Below are positions 5,983 through 6,994 of a stretch of 6,994 nucleotides of DNA, in pieces. The stretch comes from Eubacterium sp. GTDB lineage: Bacteria > Bacillota_A > Clostridia > Lachnospirales > Lachnospiraceae. The notes under the pieces were generated by a model. That model searched no databases. It was not told where the DNA came from and saw nothing but the letters and a program-made list of their open reading frames with translations. The stretch covers positions 1 through 6,994 of the forward strand of contig JAILEL010000074.1 of the NCBI GenBank assembly GCA_024687845.1, read 5' to 3'. Position numbers and translations under genes: made by a program. Every line of letters begins with the position of its first letter. Position 1 is the stretch's first letter.

Positions 5983-6861
5983 ATGGAGAAAAGAAGATTA
6001 ATTACAAACCTTAAGAAAACTACAGCTATATTTGCCAGCTTTGTAATGACGCTTGGCATGGCTCCGGGGACGGCACTTATGGCAAATGCTGAAGGTGGTA
6101 TCGATATTGGAACTCTGCCAGTTCCGGTTGCAGGTATTTTAGTTGGTGGAGAACAATATGATTCTTATGCTACAATCCAGGATGCTTTTGAGGCTGCACC
6201 TTCAGATGAATGTACAATTATTCTTTATGACGATGTTACTGTTGGTTCAGATGATACTCTTACATTAAACTCTGATATAGGATTTGTTTTTCTTGATCTT
6301 AATGGTAAAACATTTACTGTTGAGGGAACCATTACTGGAAAATCAGGCGCAGGAATAAGTATTCAAAGTGAAACTCCGGGAATTTTTAATAGTTCAGGAA
6401 CAGTTGATGTAACGCTTGGTGGCTATACTGCGGATACATATAACATTACCGGTGGAATATATAACTATTTTGGGATTGATGGTGGAACAATAAATATCAG
6501 TGGTGGAGATTTTTCAAATGGTATTATGTTTGACAATGGAGGTTTAGCAGATGTAGCTGCCACGATAAGTGGTAATGCGAAGATTAAGGGACTTACATAT
6601 CAACCAAACTCCGAATATGATTATACTGCTTCATTAACTCTTACAGGAGGATATTATGATGTAGATCCTTCATCATATAAAGATAATGATACAACAGAAT
6701 CAGTTACTCTTGATGAAGATAATATAGAAGAGTATGTTGGGCAGGCGGACTGGGAGGCTGATGATATTGATCCTAATAATTCTGAGAATCTTTTATATAA
6801 ATGGCGTATTAAATCATCAAATTCATCTGATTTAGGATACCTAAGCGGGAATACTCGGTAA
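5983..6861 (+). CDS. Short secreted paralogue with a single beta-helix-like unit
   Basis: A 292-aa exported protein. Residues 1-36 are a signal peptide (MEKRRL start, hydrophobic core, ANA cleavage motif) and match the large protein's leader in length and layout: IFASFVMTLGMAPGT here, LLASFAFIFGLAPET there. After a short spacer, residues 62-276 form one unit homologous to units A and B. Only 16 residues follow (KSSNSS...GNTR) before TAA. It lacks the Ig-like modules and Lys-rich tail of the large protein and any anchor motif, so it may be released, or be held by another protein. The N-terminal half resembles unit B and the C-terminal half resembles unit A (SVTLDEDNIEEY...ADWEAD...YKWRI). It could be a natural single-module protein or a 3'-truncated copy; the intact frame, good RBS and strong promoter favour a working gene. 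Molecular function is unknown. Confidence 0.85.
   Translation: MEKRRLITNLKKTTAIFASFVMTLGMAPGTALMANAEGGIDIGTLPVPVAGILVGGEQYDSYATIQDAFEAAPSDECTIILYDDVTVGSDDTLTLNSDIGFVFLDLNGKTFTVEGTITGKSGAGISIQSETPGIFNSSGTVDVTLGGYTADTYNITGGIYNYFGIDGGTINISGGDFSNGIMFDNGGLADVAATISGNAKIKGLTYQPNSEYDYTASLTLTGGYYDVDPSSYKDNDTTESVTLDEDNIEEYVGQADWEADDIDPNNSENLLYKWRIKSSNSSDLGYLSGNTR
6166..6810 (+). repeat. Beta-helix-like unit C (protein-level repeat)
   Basis: Codes for residues 62-276 of the short paralogue. It shares YATIQDAFEAAP and FLDLNGKTFTVEGTITG with unit B. It shares MTADEFNFTNGIANSF-like (YTADTYNITGGIYNYF), GGTINISGGDF, ATISGNAKI and the TLDE...EEY...DW...YKWRI ending with unit A. Confidence 0.8.
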
Positions 6862-6889
6862 TTCAATTACCGAGATGAAAGCGCCATTT
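6799..6889 (+). other. Branched inverted-repeat structure over the 3' end of the short paralogue
   Basis: An outer pairing AAATGGC (6799-6805) with GCCATTT (6883-6889) encloses two hairpins. The first is GTAT-TAAATCA (6806-6816) with TGATTTA-(GG)-ATAC (6828-6840). The second is a perfect 9-bp stem CTCGGTAAT (6854-6862) with ATTACCGAG (6866-6874), loop TCA, containing the stop codon. No T-run follows directly; ATTTTATCC comes ~12 nt later. It may act as a terminator or 3' RNA-stability element, or be a recombination scar. The hairpin at 6854-6874 is certain as sequence; the branched fold is inference. Confidence 0.5.
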
Positions 6890-6934
6890 TATCCCTGATT
6901 GAACTATAAGGTTAATGCAATAATCTGTCAAATA

Positions 6935-6943
6935 TGTTATACT
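6935..6943 (+). promoter_or_regulatory. Extended -10 promoter candidate for a gene beyond the right edge
   Basis: TGTTATACT fits TGn + TATACT, the same extended -10 style as the other promoters here. No convincing -35 lies 16-18 nt upstream. The predicted start is about 6950, so the hairpin at 6970-6990 would be in its leader. Confidence 0.4.
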
Positions 6944-6969
6944 ATGTGTATGAAAAATAATCTAATACA

Positions 6970-6990
6970 TTACAGAACTTCGGTCTGTAA
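6970..6990 (+). other. UUCG-capped hairpin in a probable 5' leader
   Basis: TTACAGA (6970-6976) pairs with TCTGTAA (6984-6990). Inside, C6978-G6983 closes the loop TTCG, with A6977 bulged. C(UUCG)G is a very stable RNA tetraloop. It lies ~20 nt after the predicted start of the 6935-6943 promoter and is cut off from its context by the window end, so it cannot be assigned to a known leader class. Confidence 0.5.
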
Positions 6991-6994
6991 CATT

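Noticed and set aside
6950..6994. ATG at 6950, open to the window end, as the start of a new gene
   Set aside because: It has no ribosome binding site, coincides with the predicted transcription start, and runs through the UUCG hairpin. Fifteen codons are too few to judge.
6799..6994. Insertion-sequence end or integron attC site at the 3' end of the short paralogue
   Set aside because: Inverted repeats are present, but there is no transposase, no target duplication and no attC-type core (GTTRRRY). Kept only as a structure to check.

Overview
The window looks like chromosomal DNA of a low-GC, Gram-positive gut or rumen Clostridia, most like the Lachnospiraceae (Butyrivibrio/Roseburia-type). 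The pointers are AT-rich codon use, strong GGAGG-type ribosome binding sites, extended -10 promoters, and large secreted proteins made of beta-helix-like units, tandem Ig-like modules ('..TYTGKAI.P..' / 'F.YTGS..FTF.I') and a lysine-rich C-terminal domain. This is inference from sequence style; no 16S or other phylogenetic marker is present. All credible genes are on the + strand.

Layout. (1) 2-1573: 3' part of ptsI, PTS enzyme I, cut by the left edge, with a strong intrinsic terminator. (2) 1574-1858: a regulatory intergenic region with two extended -10 promoter candidates flanking a run of tandem short hairpins (1681-1822). (3) 1859-2482: a 207-aa cytosolic cupin-like protein of the DUF4867 type, followed by an intrinsic terminator. 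(4) 2582-5641: a 1019-aa secreted multidomain surface protein. It has a signal peptide, two ~210-aa beta-helix-like units, an Ig-like module, an unrecognised module, two more Ig-like modules and a Lys-rich tail. A terminator follows. (5) 5642-5982: a regulatory intergenic region with a perfect 15-bp direct repeat at 21-bp periodicity just upstream of a promoter. (6) 5983-6861: a 292-aa secreted paralogue with the same type of signal peptide and only one beta-helix-like unit, stopping at the module boundary. (7) 6862-6994: a structured 3' end, a promoter candidate and a UUCG-capped hairpin leading to a gene beyond the right edge.

How the parts relate. ptsI and the DUF4867 gene are housekeeping or metabolic genes, each with its own terminator and probably its own transcript. 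The two secreted proteins are paralogues from a duplication that included the signal peptide. The larger carries probable cell-wall-binding parts. The smaller has none and sits behind what looks like a dedicated activator site, so the two may be expressed under different conditions. No mobile-element gene, CRISPR array, tRNA or rRNA was seen. The least explained features are the hairpin array upstream of the DUF4867 gene and the 21-bp-phased operator-like repeat upstream of the short paralogue.
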